Positions 1 to 7,121 of a stretch of 9,841 bases of DNA are shown piece after piece. A program made the position numbers and the translations under genes. The notes beneath the pieces are model-generated. The model had not been told where the DNA came from. It worked only from the letters and a program-made list of their open reading frames with translations, and did no database searches. Origin of the DNA: Paenibacillus sp. oral taxon 786 str. D14 (GTDB lineage: Bacteria > Bacillota > Bacilli > Paenibacillales > Paenibacillaceae); assembly GCF_000159955.1 (NCBI RefSeq), contig NZ_GG695970.1, forward strand, positions 523,569 through 533,409. The letters are read 5' to 3'. Within the stretch, counting starts at the first letter, position 1. Every line of letters starts with the position of its first letter.

Positions 1-106
1 ATATTTAGAGAGAGCTGGAATAAAATAGGAATTAGGACATCCTTGCGTTTCATTAGGTGCAATTCCGAGATCGCTTAACGAAAGACAGGTTTTCTACTTT
101 CGCTTT

Positions 107-114
107 GAGGAGGA
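107..114 (+). promoter_or_regulatory. Ribosome binding site that favours ATG 121 over ATG 115
   Basis: GAGGAGGA directly abuts the first of three consecutive ATG codons. A start at 115 would leave almost no spacer, whereas ATG 121 sits 7 bases after GGAGG, the usual distance. The true N-terminus is therefore probably two residues shorter than the longest reading. The rest of 1-106 shows no convincing complete promoter. A TAAAAT at 21-26 resembles a -10 box, but its -35 would fall outside the window. Confidence 0.6.
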
Positions 115-1785
115 ATGATGATGAAGCTTCATAAGGTTTGTCTAGTTTTGCTGTGTTTATTCATAGCCACCTCGTTTGGGGCCATCGCACCGGCCGCTCC
201 CGTTGCTGCCGCTGGCGAACTGAAACCGTTCCCGCAGCAGGTCAGCTATCCGGGAGTAATCAAGCCAAGCCATGTCACCCAAGCGGCGATGAATCAGGCC
301 GTAGCGGCATATTACGATTATTGGAAAGCGACCTACCTTAGGAATAATTTGACCTCGTTGCCGGGCGGTTATTATGTGAAGGGAAATATCACGGGGGATC
401 CCGACGGATTTACCGCGCTGGGTTCTTCCGAAGGCCAAGGCTACGGCATGATCATCACGGTGCTGATGGCCGGATATGATCCGAACGCCAAGACGATCTA
501 TGACGGGTTGTTCAAAACGGCACGCGCGTATAAGAGCAGCGGCAACCCGAATTTGATGGGCTGGGTTGTGGCGGACAGCAAAGCAGCTCAGGGGCACTTT
601 GGCTCGGCAACCGACGGTGATTTGGATATCGCATATTCGTTGATTTTAGCTCATAACCAGTGGGGTTCGGGCGGGGAAATCAATTACCTGCAGGAAGCGA
701 AAAAAATGATTACCGACGGCATCAAAGCCAGCTACGTTACGACTGGCTATCGGCTCAATCTGGGCGATTGGGACGGTAAAGATGCGCTGAATACACGCCC
801 TTCGGACTGGATGCTCAGCCATTTGCGCGCTTTTTGCGAGGTCACGGGGGATGAGACTTGGATTCATGTCATTGATAATCTGTACGATGTGTATCAACAG
901 TTTACCACAATGTATTCACCAAATACCGGACTGATCTCCGACTTCGTGGTGGGCAACCCGCCAAGACCTGCGCCAGAGTGGTATCTGGAAGAGTTCAAAG
1001 AGACAAATCAATATTACTATAATGCAAGCCGCGTGCCGCTGCGTATTGTGATGGATTATGCGTTATACGGCGATACAAGAGCGAAAGCGCTGGCCGATCA
1101 AATGGTGAACTGGATGAAGAACAAAACCGGCGGTTCACCCGCGAATATCAAAAACGGCTACAAGCTGGACGGTACGGCGATCGGAAATTATGCCACCGCG
1201 GTATTTGTCGCCCCATTCATCTCGGCGGGGACAGCAAATTCCAGTAATCAAGCATGGGTGAATGCGGGCTGGGACTGGATGAAGAATAAGAAAGAGGACT
1301 ACTTCAGCGACAGCTACAATTTGCTGAACTTGCTGTTCCTATCGGGGAATTGGTGGAAGCCCGGCGGTGCAACCGTACCGGAAGCGCCTAATCTAGCTCT
1401 GAATAAAACAGCGGTATCCAGCACGATTGAAGGCGTTGGGTTTGAACCGGACAAAGCTGTGGATGGCAACCAGATGACGCGATGGGCCAGCCGCGAAGGT
1501 ACCGACCCGGAATGGATTTACGTTGATCTGGGTTCCGTACATCAAATCACCGGCGTCAAGCTGCGGTGGGAGGCCGCATACGCCAAGCGCTACAAGATCG
1601 AGATCTCCACGGACAACGGGTCGCCAGAGCATTGGCAAGAGGTGTATTCGAACTCAAGCGGCGATGGTGGACTCGACGAAATCCCGCTCTCACCGCAGCC
1701 AGCGAGATATGTCCGCATGTATGGTATCGAGCGGGGGACGCCTTACGGGTATTCACTTTACGAGTTTGAAGTCACGGGTCAATGA
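115..1785 (+). CDS. Secreted GH8 chitosanase/endo-beta-1,4-glucanase with C-terminal discoidin (CBM32) domain
   Basis: Extracellular glycoside hydrolase of family 8, expected to cleave internal beta-1,4 bonds of chitosan and/or beta-glucan. Residues 1 to about 33 form a signal peptide (KLHK, a hydrophobic stretch, then an Ala-rich end). The catalytic domain spans about 40-415. It has the SEGQGYGM segment whose Glu106 is the expected proton donor, and an exact fit to the family signature at 165-183 (ATDGDLDIAYSLILAHNQW). A Glu-rich loop at 288-297 may hold the general base used by the chitosanase-type (GH8b) subgroup; the residue is not resolved. Residues 422-556 are an F5/8 type C domain (NLALNKTAVSS start, VDGNQMTRW, YVRMYG). 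Paenibacillus GH8 chitosanase/glucanases are known with two such domains; this has one. ATG codons lie at 115, 118 and 121. The GGAGG at 109-113 fits ATG 121 best (7-base gap), so the protein may begin MKLHK. An in-frame TGA at 106 rules out an earlier start. Substrate (chitosan, lichenan or cellulose) cannot be decided from sequence. Confidence 0.92.
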   Translation: MMMKLHKVCLVLLCLFIATSFGAIAPAAPVAAAGELKPFPQQVSYPGVIKPSHVTQAAMNQAVAAYYDYWKATYLRNNLTSLPGGYYVKGNITGDPDGFTALGSSEGQGYGMIITVLMAGYDPNAKTIYDGLFKTARAYKSSGNPNLMGWVVADSKAAQGHFGSATDGDLDIAYSLILAHNQWGSGGEINYLQEAKKMITDGIKASYVTTGYRLNLGDWDGKDALNTRPSDWMLSHLRAFCEVTGDETWIHVIDNLYDVYQQFTTMYSPNTGLISDFVVGNPPRPAPEWYLEEFKETNQYYYNASRVPLRIVMDYALYGDTRAKALADQMVNWMKNKTGGSPANIKNGYKLDGTAIGNYATAVFVAPFISAGTANSSNQAWVNAGWDWMKNKKEDYFSDSYNLLNLLFLSGNWWKPGGATVPEAPNLALNKTAVSSTIEGVGFEPDKAVDGNQMTRWASREGTDPEWIYVDLGSVHQITGVKLRWEAAYAKRYKIEISTDNGSPEHWQEVYSNSSGDGGLDEIPLSPQPARYVRMYGIERGTPYGYSLYEFEVTGQ

Positions 1786-1792
1786 GATGAAG

Positions 1793-1841
1793 AAGGGGAC
1801 CGGAAATGCCGAAGTGATTCGGCGCCTCCGATCCCTTTTTT
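1793..1841 (+). terminator. Intrinsic terminator of the GH8 gene, between convergent genes
   Basis: Eight bases after the stop codon, an outer stem (AAGGG at 1793-1797 with CCCTT at 1833-1837, and CGGA at 1801-1804 with TCCG at 1827-1830, separated by a small internal mismatch) encloses a perfect inner stem GCCGAA/TTCGGC with a GTGA loop (1808-1823). Six T residues follow at 1836-1841. On the minus strand the same hairpin is followed only by CCCCTTCTTC, so it may act weakly for the convergent SNF2 gene, which ends at 1851. Confidence 0.85.
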
Positions 1842-1850
1842 AGTTGCAGG

Positions 1851-4800
1851 TTAGATCATCAAGATTTCGCGAATTTCTTGCTCGGTAAGCGCAGATATGG
1901 CTTCTTGTCCGGGCTTAAGCACCTCTTCGACGAGATGTTTTTTCTTCTGCTGCAGCTCGTACATTTTGTCTTCCACAGTGCCTTGTGCAACCATGCGAAT
2001 GACATGAACGATATTCTTCTGCCCGATTCGATAAGCCCGGTCCGCCGCCTGCTGCTCGACCGCGGGATTCCACCATAAATCATAGAGAATGACAGTATCT
2101 GCCCCCGTTAGGTTCAGGCCAGTGCCTCCGGCCTTCAGCGAGATGAGGAACAAATCGCGTTCCCCGTCGTTAAAGCGGGAGCACAGCTCTACCCGTTCGG
2201 CGGCCGGCGTTTTCCCGTCGAGATAAAAGAAAGGCAGCCCCCGGTAGCCCAGCTCCCGGCCAATCAATCCGAGCATCTCCGTAAATTGGGAGAAGATCAG
2301 CACGCGTTTGCCGGCACTTTGGCATTCCTCGATCATTTCCATCAGCTGGTCAAATTTGGCCGAACCGCCGTCATAGCCGTCAACGAACAAGGCCGGATGG
2401 CAGCAAAGCTGGCGCAGCCGGGTTAACCCGGCCAGTATGCGGATGCGGTTCTGCCCGAAGGTATCCGCATCCAAATGCTTGAGCGTTTCCTGCTGCAGCT
2501 TGGCCAGGTAGGCAAGGTACAGCTTCTTCTGTTCCGGAAGCAGCTCCGAGGGTTGCAGGGACTCGATTTTTTCCGGAAGCTCCTTCAACACGTCGGTTTT
2601 CAGCCGGCGCAGGACGAAAGGGCGGATGCGTTTGGCCACCGTCTCCCGGGATAGATCGTTAAACGCCTGGCGGCTAGGGAATAACTCCGGGAATACGGCG
2701 CTGAAGATCGACCATAACTCTTCCAGCGAGTTCTCCACCGGGGTGCCAGTTAAGGCGAAACGGTACTTGGCTTGCAGGATTTTCACGGCTTGGGCCGTTT
2801 GGCTGGCGTGATTTTTGAAGCTTTGAGCCTCGTCCAAAATGAGTGTATGGAACGACAGTTCAGCGAACTGCTCAATATCGCGGCGCAGCAGTGGATAGGA
2901 GGTGATGACCACGTCCGCTTGCGACGCCTCGCGCAGCGTCCGTACCCGTTCGGCTTTACTTCCATCCGCAATGACGGCTTTGAGATTAGGTGCGAATTTC
3001 GTCAGTTCGTTACGCCAGTTGTACACCAGGGAAGCGGGGCAGACGATCAGCGCAGGCTGTCCAGACTCGGCAATCTCCGGCAGCACCGATATGAGAAAAG
3101 CGATGCTTTGCAGCGTCTTTCCAAGCCCCATATCATCGGCAAGAATGCCGCCGAAGCGATAGTAGGCCAGCGTCTTGAGCCACTGATAACCGTAAACCTG
3201 GTAGTCGCGAAGCACGTCGGATAGCTGCGGCGGTACCGGAAAGTCCAGATTGCCGGGATGCTGCAGGTTATGCAGCAGCTCGCGGTACGCCTTGCCCAGC
3301 TTCACCGGACCTTGTCCACGGTCTTCCTGGATATGCAATCCGCGAATGACCGGCAAACGGAATTCCGGTCCACGGATATCGCTTTGGCGCAAGCCAAATT
3401 CGTTCAGGAAGTTGACGATTTCCTGGAACTCCTCGCTTTCGAGCGGCATCAACGCTCCGTTTGGCAGCCGGAAGTACTTGCGTTTCTCCTCCAACGCTTG
3501 AAGCAAGCCGCGGATTTCCGATTCGCCGATCCCGTTCATGCTGAAGCGAAACTCCAGCCAATCTGTACGCTCGTCCAGCTCCACGGAAATTTTCGGCGGC
3601 CTAAGGTCGGTGATCAGCCGGGTTTTGACCGCTGAGGTGGCATAGATGTCCACGAGCTTCTCAAGCTCTGGGACGACATGATACAGGAATTCGTATTCTG
3701 CCTCTTCGTCATCGAGGAAATAAGCGCTTTCTGTCCGGATCATGTAGCCGGATTCCATCAGATTCAAAATCTGCCGCTCCTTCTCGGTATCGCGCAGCAA
3801 TATCAAATCAGTTCCCCGCTTGGGTCCATGTTCATCCAAGGGGTTAAATATGATATCTCCGTATTGGAATTCCAAGCCCGCCAGAAGCCGGTCCTTGACC
3901 CGATCGAGGTACAGCCGGGCTTTCAGTTGGGTCCGTACCATGCGGCTAGCGACCTTCTCCTCGACATGGATGGTTCCGAACTTCGTCAACCCGGGCAGTA
4001 CCCGCTCAACGAAGGGCTCGATCTGTTCAGGAGAGATCAGGATATGCTGCTTCCGCGCGGTGATCATCATATGTTTTAATTCAGCGAGCCGGCGAGTTTG
4101 CGCGGGGGAGAGACGGATCAGCTTACCTTCCGACAAAATGATGCCATAGGCGTCCATCACAAGAACGTCATCCAGGCCCTGGGCGGAAAACTGATAGCTC
4201 TCGTCCCCGGCTTGACCGAGATTGAAGCTTAACGGCAGCGGCCCGTCCGTCACTTCAAGCCCTGGCCAAATGCGGCTATCCTGCTCCAGTTGCACGAGCG
4301 GCGCTTGGGAGAGCAGCGGCAGCAGCCCATCCCAAAAGACGGGCGGCACCGGCAACAGCCGATCGGAAATTCCGTTTGATTTCAATGAGTATCCTCCCAG
4401 GCTCTCGTGAAACATCTGCTCATTGCGCCGGATCTCCGCCAGCTTCTGTAAGATCGCTTCATCCTCCGACCGAAAGGAGTAACGTTCCGGGTCATAGCTG
4501 AAATGTTTGGTGAAGCTGTACGGCTCGCCGCGTGAGATTTTATCGAGAAAATCCCGAATGTTCTTGACGATATACAGGCGCTTCTCGCCAATCTTCAGCT
4601 CCAGTCCGAACAGGTACTTGCGATAGCCGTACAGCACCGGATGGAGCGTAAATTCCACCTCCAGCGGCATCCGTTGATCGAACCTCAGTCCGGTTCGCAG
4701 CGGCGGCGGGGTGTTCTCTTCAAACAAGCGCATCATATCGCGTGCGATCCAGATATCGCGGGAAGGGATGTCTCCAGATTGTGATTGTCTACGCTGGACC

Positions 4801-5186
4801 AGGCTATAGGATCCATTGCGATCGTCGTCCACCGAATTTAGAATGTCATCCTGCTGCCGCAACAGAGACGGAAACGGACGAACCGGCGCCTTACCGCCCT
4901 GCAGCATATCATGAACACCCAGCAAGACGGCGGCGATATGCTTGCAATAGTTGTTATAGGAGTAGAAGGCAGGACAGTTGCATTCCGCATGCACGTCGCC
5001 GTGTTCATCGATCTGCAGCGACACATGATAGTGGCCGGTCCCGGACACTGCGGCTTCATAGACACGGGAGCCGTGGTCCATCCGGAGAAAAGCCACTTTC
5101 CCGGTCCGGTAATACGCTTCTCCACGCTCGTAAGCGATTCGGCCGCATAACAATTTAATGACGCGCTCCGTTAACTGAAAACTCAT
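1851..5186 (-). CDS. SWIM zinc-finger SNF2-family DNA translocase/helicase-like ATPase
   Basis: Large ATPase of the bacterial SNF2 group (superfamily 2), expected to move along double-stranded DNA and remodel DNA-protein complexes using ATP. The 1111 residues read in order as follows. A SWIM zinc finger lies at about 55-90, with C69-x-C71 and C81-x-H83. A long middle region at about 150-620 matches the position of the SNF2-associated domain. The SNF2_N motor lies at about 655-860, with Walker A DMGLGKT (685-691), motif II DEAQ (785-788) and motif III LTGTP (812-816). The helicase C domain lies at about 940-1075, with SLKAGGTGLNLTGAD (1016-1030) and the arginine-finger motif QAADRAYRIGQ (1046-1056). 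All key motor residues appear intact. DEAQ in place of DEAH is common in this family. The start ATG at 5186 is preceded by AAAGGA with an 8-base gap. It is transcribed alone and divergently from the FHA gene. B. subtilis YwqA is a related protein, but orthology was not tested. The cellular role is unknown. Confidence 0.93.
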   Translation of the reverse strand: MSFQLTERVIKLLCGRIAYERGEAYYRTGKVAFLRMDHGSRVYEAAVSGTGHYHVSLQIDEHGDVHAECNCPAFYSYNNYCKHIAAVLLGVHDMLQGGKAPVRPFPSLLRQQDDILNSVDDDRNGSYSLVQRRQSQSGDIPSRDIWIARDMMRLFEENTPPPLRTGLRFDQRMPLEVEFTLHPVLYGYRKYLFGLELKIGEKRLYIVKNIRDFLDKISRGEPYSFTKHFSYDPERYSFRSEDEAILQKLAEIRRNEQMFHESLGGYSLKSNGISDRLLPVPPVFWDGLLPLLSQAPLVQLEQDSRIWPGLEVTDGPLPLSFNLGQAGDESYQFSAQGLDDVLVMDAYGIILSEGKLIRLSPAQTRRLAELKHMMITARKQHILISPEQIEPFVERVLPGLTKFGTIHVEEKVASRMVRTQLKARLYLDRVKDRLLAGLEFQYGDIIFNPLDEHGPKRGTDLILLRDTEKERQILNLMESGYMIRTESAYFLDDEEAEYEFLYHVVPELEKLVDIYATSAVKTRLITDLRPPKISVELDERTDWLEFRFSMNGIGESEIRGLLQALEEKRKYFRLPNGALMPLESEEFQEIVNFLNEFGLRQSDIRGPEFRLPVIRGLHIQEDRGQGPVKLGKAYRELLHNLQHPGNLDFPVPPQLSDVLRDYQVYGYQWLKTLAYYRFGGILADDMGLGKTLQSIAFLISVLPEIAESGQPALIVCPASLVYNWRNELTKFAPNLKAVIADGSKAERVRTLREASQADVVITSYPLLRRDIEQFAELSFHTLILDEAQSFKNHASQTAQAVKILQAKYRFALTGTPVENSLEELWSIFSAVFPELFPSRQAFNDLSRETVAKRIRPFVLRRLKTDVLKELPEKIESLQPSELLPEQKKLYLAYLAKLQQETLKHLDADTFGQNRIRILAGLTRLRQLCCHPALFVDGYDGGSAKFDQLMEMIEECQSAGKRVLIFSQFTEMLGLIGRELGYRGLPFFYLDGKTPAAERVELCSRFNDGERDLFLISLKAGGTGLNLTGADTVILYDLWWNPAVEQQAADRAYRIGQKNIVHVIRMVAQGTVEDKMYELQQKKKHLVEEVLKPGQEAISALTEQEIREILMI

Positions 5187-5247
5187 GCATGGATTCCTTT
5201 CTCGTATAAATTCCGTTCGTCAGGTGTTCGCCTTTTGTTCTCCCCCT

Positions 5248-5275
5248 ATGATAACAGAAAATCGACCATTGAAAA
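5248..5275 (-). promoter_or_regulatory. Predicted promoter of the SNF2 gene (extended -10)
   Basis: On the minus strand, TTTTCA (5275-5270, 4 of 6 to the -35 consensus) is followed after 16 bases by TATCAT (5253-5248, 5 of 6 to the -10). A TG one base upstream of the -10 makes it an extended -10 element. It leaves a leader of roughly 55 bases, which ends in AAAGGA before the ATG. Confidence 0.5.
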
Positions 5276-5319
5276 ACGAGCGTTGATATCAGCCTGCTGT
5301 GAGGATAATATCACTGCGG

Positions 5320-5349
5320 TTGCTATATTCTTGGGACGTCCCTTAAGAT
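5320..5349 (+). promoter_or_regulatory. Predicted promoter region of the FHA-winged helix gene
   Basis: Two overlapping readings are possible. One is an extended -10 TGCTATATT (5321-5329; TATATT is 5 of 6), with no good -35, which would start transcription near 5336. The other is TTGCTA (5320-5325), 18 bases, then TAAGAT (5344-5349), each 4 of 6. Either way the palindrome at 5333-5342 overlaps the transcription start or the spacer, a typical operator position. The ribosome binding site GGAGGGAG (5373-5380) follows, 7 bases before the ATG. Confidence 0.4.
5333..5342. promoter_or_regulatory. Perfect 10-bp palindrome GGGACGTCCC, possible operator
   Basis: GGGACGTCCC is perfectly self-complementary and lies about 45 bases upstream of the FHA gene start, inside the predicted promoter region. 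Further upstream are two more dyads of the GATA/TATC type: TGATATCA at 5284-5291 and GATAATATC at 5304-5312. The binding protein is not known. Autoregulation by the adjacent winged-helix protein is an inference only. Confidence 0.4.
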
Positions 5350-5387
5350 AAGATGATGATGGTATAGAAAATGGAGGGAGCTTAGGT

Positions 5388-6074
5388 ATGGATACCTTTG
5401 CCTGTATTTATATTCTTCGCGGGGACCCGTTTCGTCCTGGAACTTGCATCTACCTGGATCAAGAGACGACGGAAATCGGGCGGACGTCTTCCGAGAGTTT
5501 TCCGGATATGGCCTTTACGAACATCTTTATATCCCGCAAGCATTTAATGATTCGGAAAGAAGGGGACCGTGCGGTCGCCTACGATCTGGGGAGCCGTCAT
5601 GGCACGGAACTGAACGGGGTGCGGATGATCCCGCATGCCCCTTATGTACTTGAAACGAACGATATCCTGAAGCTGGCGCGGGGCACCAGCGTACTGCATT
5701 TCTCTTATTCGCCCGGAGAACAAACGCTGGAGTTTGAGCCCGTAAATGACTCGACGCACCCAGAGGAGACTGAAGGACCGGTTACGATTCATTGGGAGAA
5801 ACGGGAATGCATTGTGAACGGCGTCAAAATTTCGATGTCGGAAAAGGAATATTTGCTGCTGCAGCTGCTCCATGAGCACGCGAACCGTCTGGTGACGATC
5901 CGTGAGATTAAGCAGACGGTGTGGTACGACCGCAATCCCGGCCCCGACGGGCTACCGGATGTGACGATCGATGAATTAACGACGTTAATTTATCGGATTC
6001 GCAAAAAGTATGGACGCGACACATTCCAGATCAATGCGATCCGGGGAAGCGGATATATTTTAGAGAAAGAATAG
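5388..6074 (+). CDS. FHA domain - winged-helix (OmpR/PhoB-type) transcriptional regulator
   Basis: Probable cytoplasmic one-component regulator that couples a phosphothreonine-binding module to DNA binding. The N-terminal FHA domain (about 5-108) has the expected landmarks: GR (31-32), SRKH (49-52) and HGTELNG (71-77, with Asn76). Arg32, Ser49 and Asn76 are the positions that usually contact phosphothreonine. A short acidic linker (about 110-130) leads to a C-terminal Trans_reg_C winged helix (about 133-226), with the SEKEYLLLQLL helix, the DVTIDELTTLIYRIRKKY recognition region and the terminal RGSGYIL wing. There is no receiver domain, so it is not a classical response regulator. The order differs from mycobacterial EmbR, which carries FHA at the C-terminus. 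GGAGGGAG lies 7 bases before ATG 5388. The GDPD gene starts 32 bases downstream, so co-transcription is likely. No Ser/Thr kinase or phosphatase gene is in the window. Target genes and phospho-partner are unknown. Confidence 0.88.
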   Translation: MDTFACIYILRGDPFRPGTCIYLDQETTEIGRTSSESFPDMAFTNIFISRKHLMIRKEGDRAVAYDLGSRHGTELNGVRMIPHAPYVLETNDILKLARGTSVLHFSYSPGEQTLEFEPVNDSTHPEETEGPVTIHWEKRECIVNGVKISMSEKEYLLLQLLHEHANRLVTIREIKQTVWYDRNPGPDGLPDVTIDELTTLIYRIRKKYGRDTFQINAIRGSGYILEKE

Positions 6075-6106
6075 GAACAGGATGGGGAAGGATCGGGGGG
6101 ACCGGC

Positions 6107-7102
6107 TTGCGCAAGATCAGGAAGATTTTTAGAAGCAGAACGTTTTGGATATTGCTTGTCCTTATTGCCTTTATTTACTTGAACAATACGCCGCATTTGA
6201 CCGCAGCTCATGGCGGGGAACCTAAGCTGCTGGCGCACCGCGGGCTAGCGCAAACGTTCCCGATGGAGGGGATCGAGAACGACACGTGCACGGCCGAACG
6301 GATCTATGAACCGGAGCACGAGTTTCTGGAGAACACCTTGCCATCCATGGAAGCGGCGTTTGCAGCGGGCGCGGATATGGTGGAACTGGATCTGAAGCCA
6401 ACCAAGGACGGGCAGTTTGCCGTGTTCCATGATTGGACGTTGGATTGCCGTACCAATGCGGAGGGCACAACGAAAGATTATACGATGGCGGAGCTTAAAA
6501 TGTTGGATATCGGATACGGATATACCGCCGATCAAGGCAAAACGTATCCGTTTCGCGGCAAAGGGGTTGGGCTGATGCCGTCGTTGCCTGAGGTGGTGGA
6601 GCATTTTCCCGGCAAGGCGCTGCTATTGCACATCAAAAGTGACGACCCCGAGGAAGGGAAGCAGCTCGCGGCCTACCTTTCTACGTTAAAGAAGGAGGAG
6701 CGGGACTTGTTAACCGTTTATGGCGGCGATCAGCCCATAGCGGTCTTAAAGGAACTGCTGCCGGATATGCGGGTCATGTCCAAGGCAACGTTAAAGCAAT
6801 GTCTGCTCTCGTATGAAGCTTCCGGCTGGACAGGATACATCCCCGATGTTTGCCGGAACACCGAGCTGCACATCCCTGAGAAAATCGCGCCTTGGCTGTG
6901 GGGCTGGCCGGATAAATTCCTGAGTCGTATGGAACGAGCGAATACCCGCGTCGTTATCGTTGGCGGGGACGGCAGCGACTTCTCCAGCGGCTTCGATACA
7001 TTAGAAGACGTGAAGCGCCTGCCGGCAGGATACAGCGGCTGGATCTGGACGAACCGAATCGACCGAACCGCCAAGGCGGTACAAACTGGGATTGACGATT
7101 GA
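6107..7102 (+). CDS. Glycerophosphodiester phosphodiesterase (GDPD) family protein, membrane-anchored or secreted
   Basis: Predicted to hydrolyse glycerophosphodiesters (for example from phospholipid or teichoic acid turnover) to glycerol-3-phosphate and an alcohol, outside the membrane. A basic N-terminus (RKIRKIFRSR) precedes a hydrophobic segment at 13-25, an uncleaved anchor or signal sequence with the domain outside. Catalytic-domain motifs are AHRG (43-46), ENT (75-77), VELDL (92-96, Glu93 and Asp95 as metal ligands) and FHDWTLD (107-113, His108). These give the two conserved His and the metal-binding acidic residues of the family. About 28 residues separate HRG from ENT, more than in short GDPDs, and they include DTCTAERIY; I recognise this arrangement from a bacterial subfamily. 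Cys61 and Cys114 could form a disulfide. The start is TTG 6107 after GGGGGG (6095-6100), a weak ribosome binding site. No in-frame ATG or GTG lies between the upstream gene and this codon. It probably shares the FHA gene's transcript. The substrate is not determined. Confidence 0.88.
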   Translation: MRKIRKIFRSRTFWILLVLIAFIYLNNTPHLTAAHGGEPKLLAHRGLAQTFPMEGIENDTCTAERIYEPEHEFLENTLPSMEAAFAAGADMVELDLKPTKDGQFAVFHDWTLDCRTNAEGTTKDYTMAELKMLDIGYGYTADQGKTYPFRGKGVGLMPSLPEVVEHFPGKALLLHIKSDDPEEGKQLAAYLSTLKKEERDLLTVYGGDQPIAVLKELLPDMRVMSKATLKQCLLSYEASGWTGYIPDVCRNTELHIPEKIAPWLWGWPDKFLSRMERANTRVVIVGGDGSDFSSGFDTLEDVKRLPAGYSGWIWTNRIDRTAKAVQTGIDD

Positions 7103-7121
7103 GAACGATTATCAATATACT
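7092..7121 (+). promoter_or_regulatory. Promoter of the AraC/Btr-like gene
   Basis: TTGACG (7092-7097, 5 of 6 to the -35 consensus) and TATACT (7116-7121, 5 of 6 to the -10) are 18 bases apart. The -35 box lies in the last codons of the GDPD gene. Transcription would begin near 7128, giving a leader of about 30 bases. A Fur box fills the spacer, so the regulator gene can be expressed independently of the upstream operon. Confidence 0.65.
7100..7114. promoter_or_regulatory. Fur box in the promoter spacer of the AraC/Btr-like gene
   Basis: TGAGAACGATTATCA matches the Bacillus 7-1-7 Fur consensus TGATAATNATTATCA at 12 of 14 defined bases: the right half is perfect and the left is 5 of 7. It overlaps the TGA stop of the GDPD gene and lies wholly between the -35 and -10 boxes, where bound Fur would exclude RNA polymerase. 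Iron-dependent repression is the inference. Confidence 0.65.

Noticed and set aside
79..102. Inverted repeat CGAAAG-N12-CTTTCG in the GH8 leader as a regulatory hairpin
   Set aside because: The six-base stem with a 12-base loop is too weak to distinguish from chance, and there is no riboswitch-like or T-box-like structure around it.
157..597. Minus-strand open frame of 146 codons opposite the GH8 catalytic domain
   Set aside because: The plus strand carries the catalytic Glu and most of the GH8 catalytic domain here; the antisense translation matches nothing I recognise.
4742..5158. Open frame of 138 codons on the plus strand opposite the SWIM region of the SNF2 gene
   Set aside because: Its translation is rich in Arg, Pro and His without domain character, and the opposite strand encodes the intact SWIM zinc finger.
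6082..6084. ATG as an alternative start for the GDPD gene
   Set aside because: It is 25 bases before the TTG start and therefore out of frame with the GDPD reading frame.
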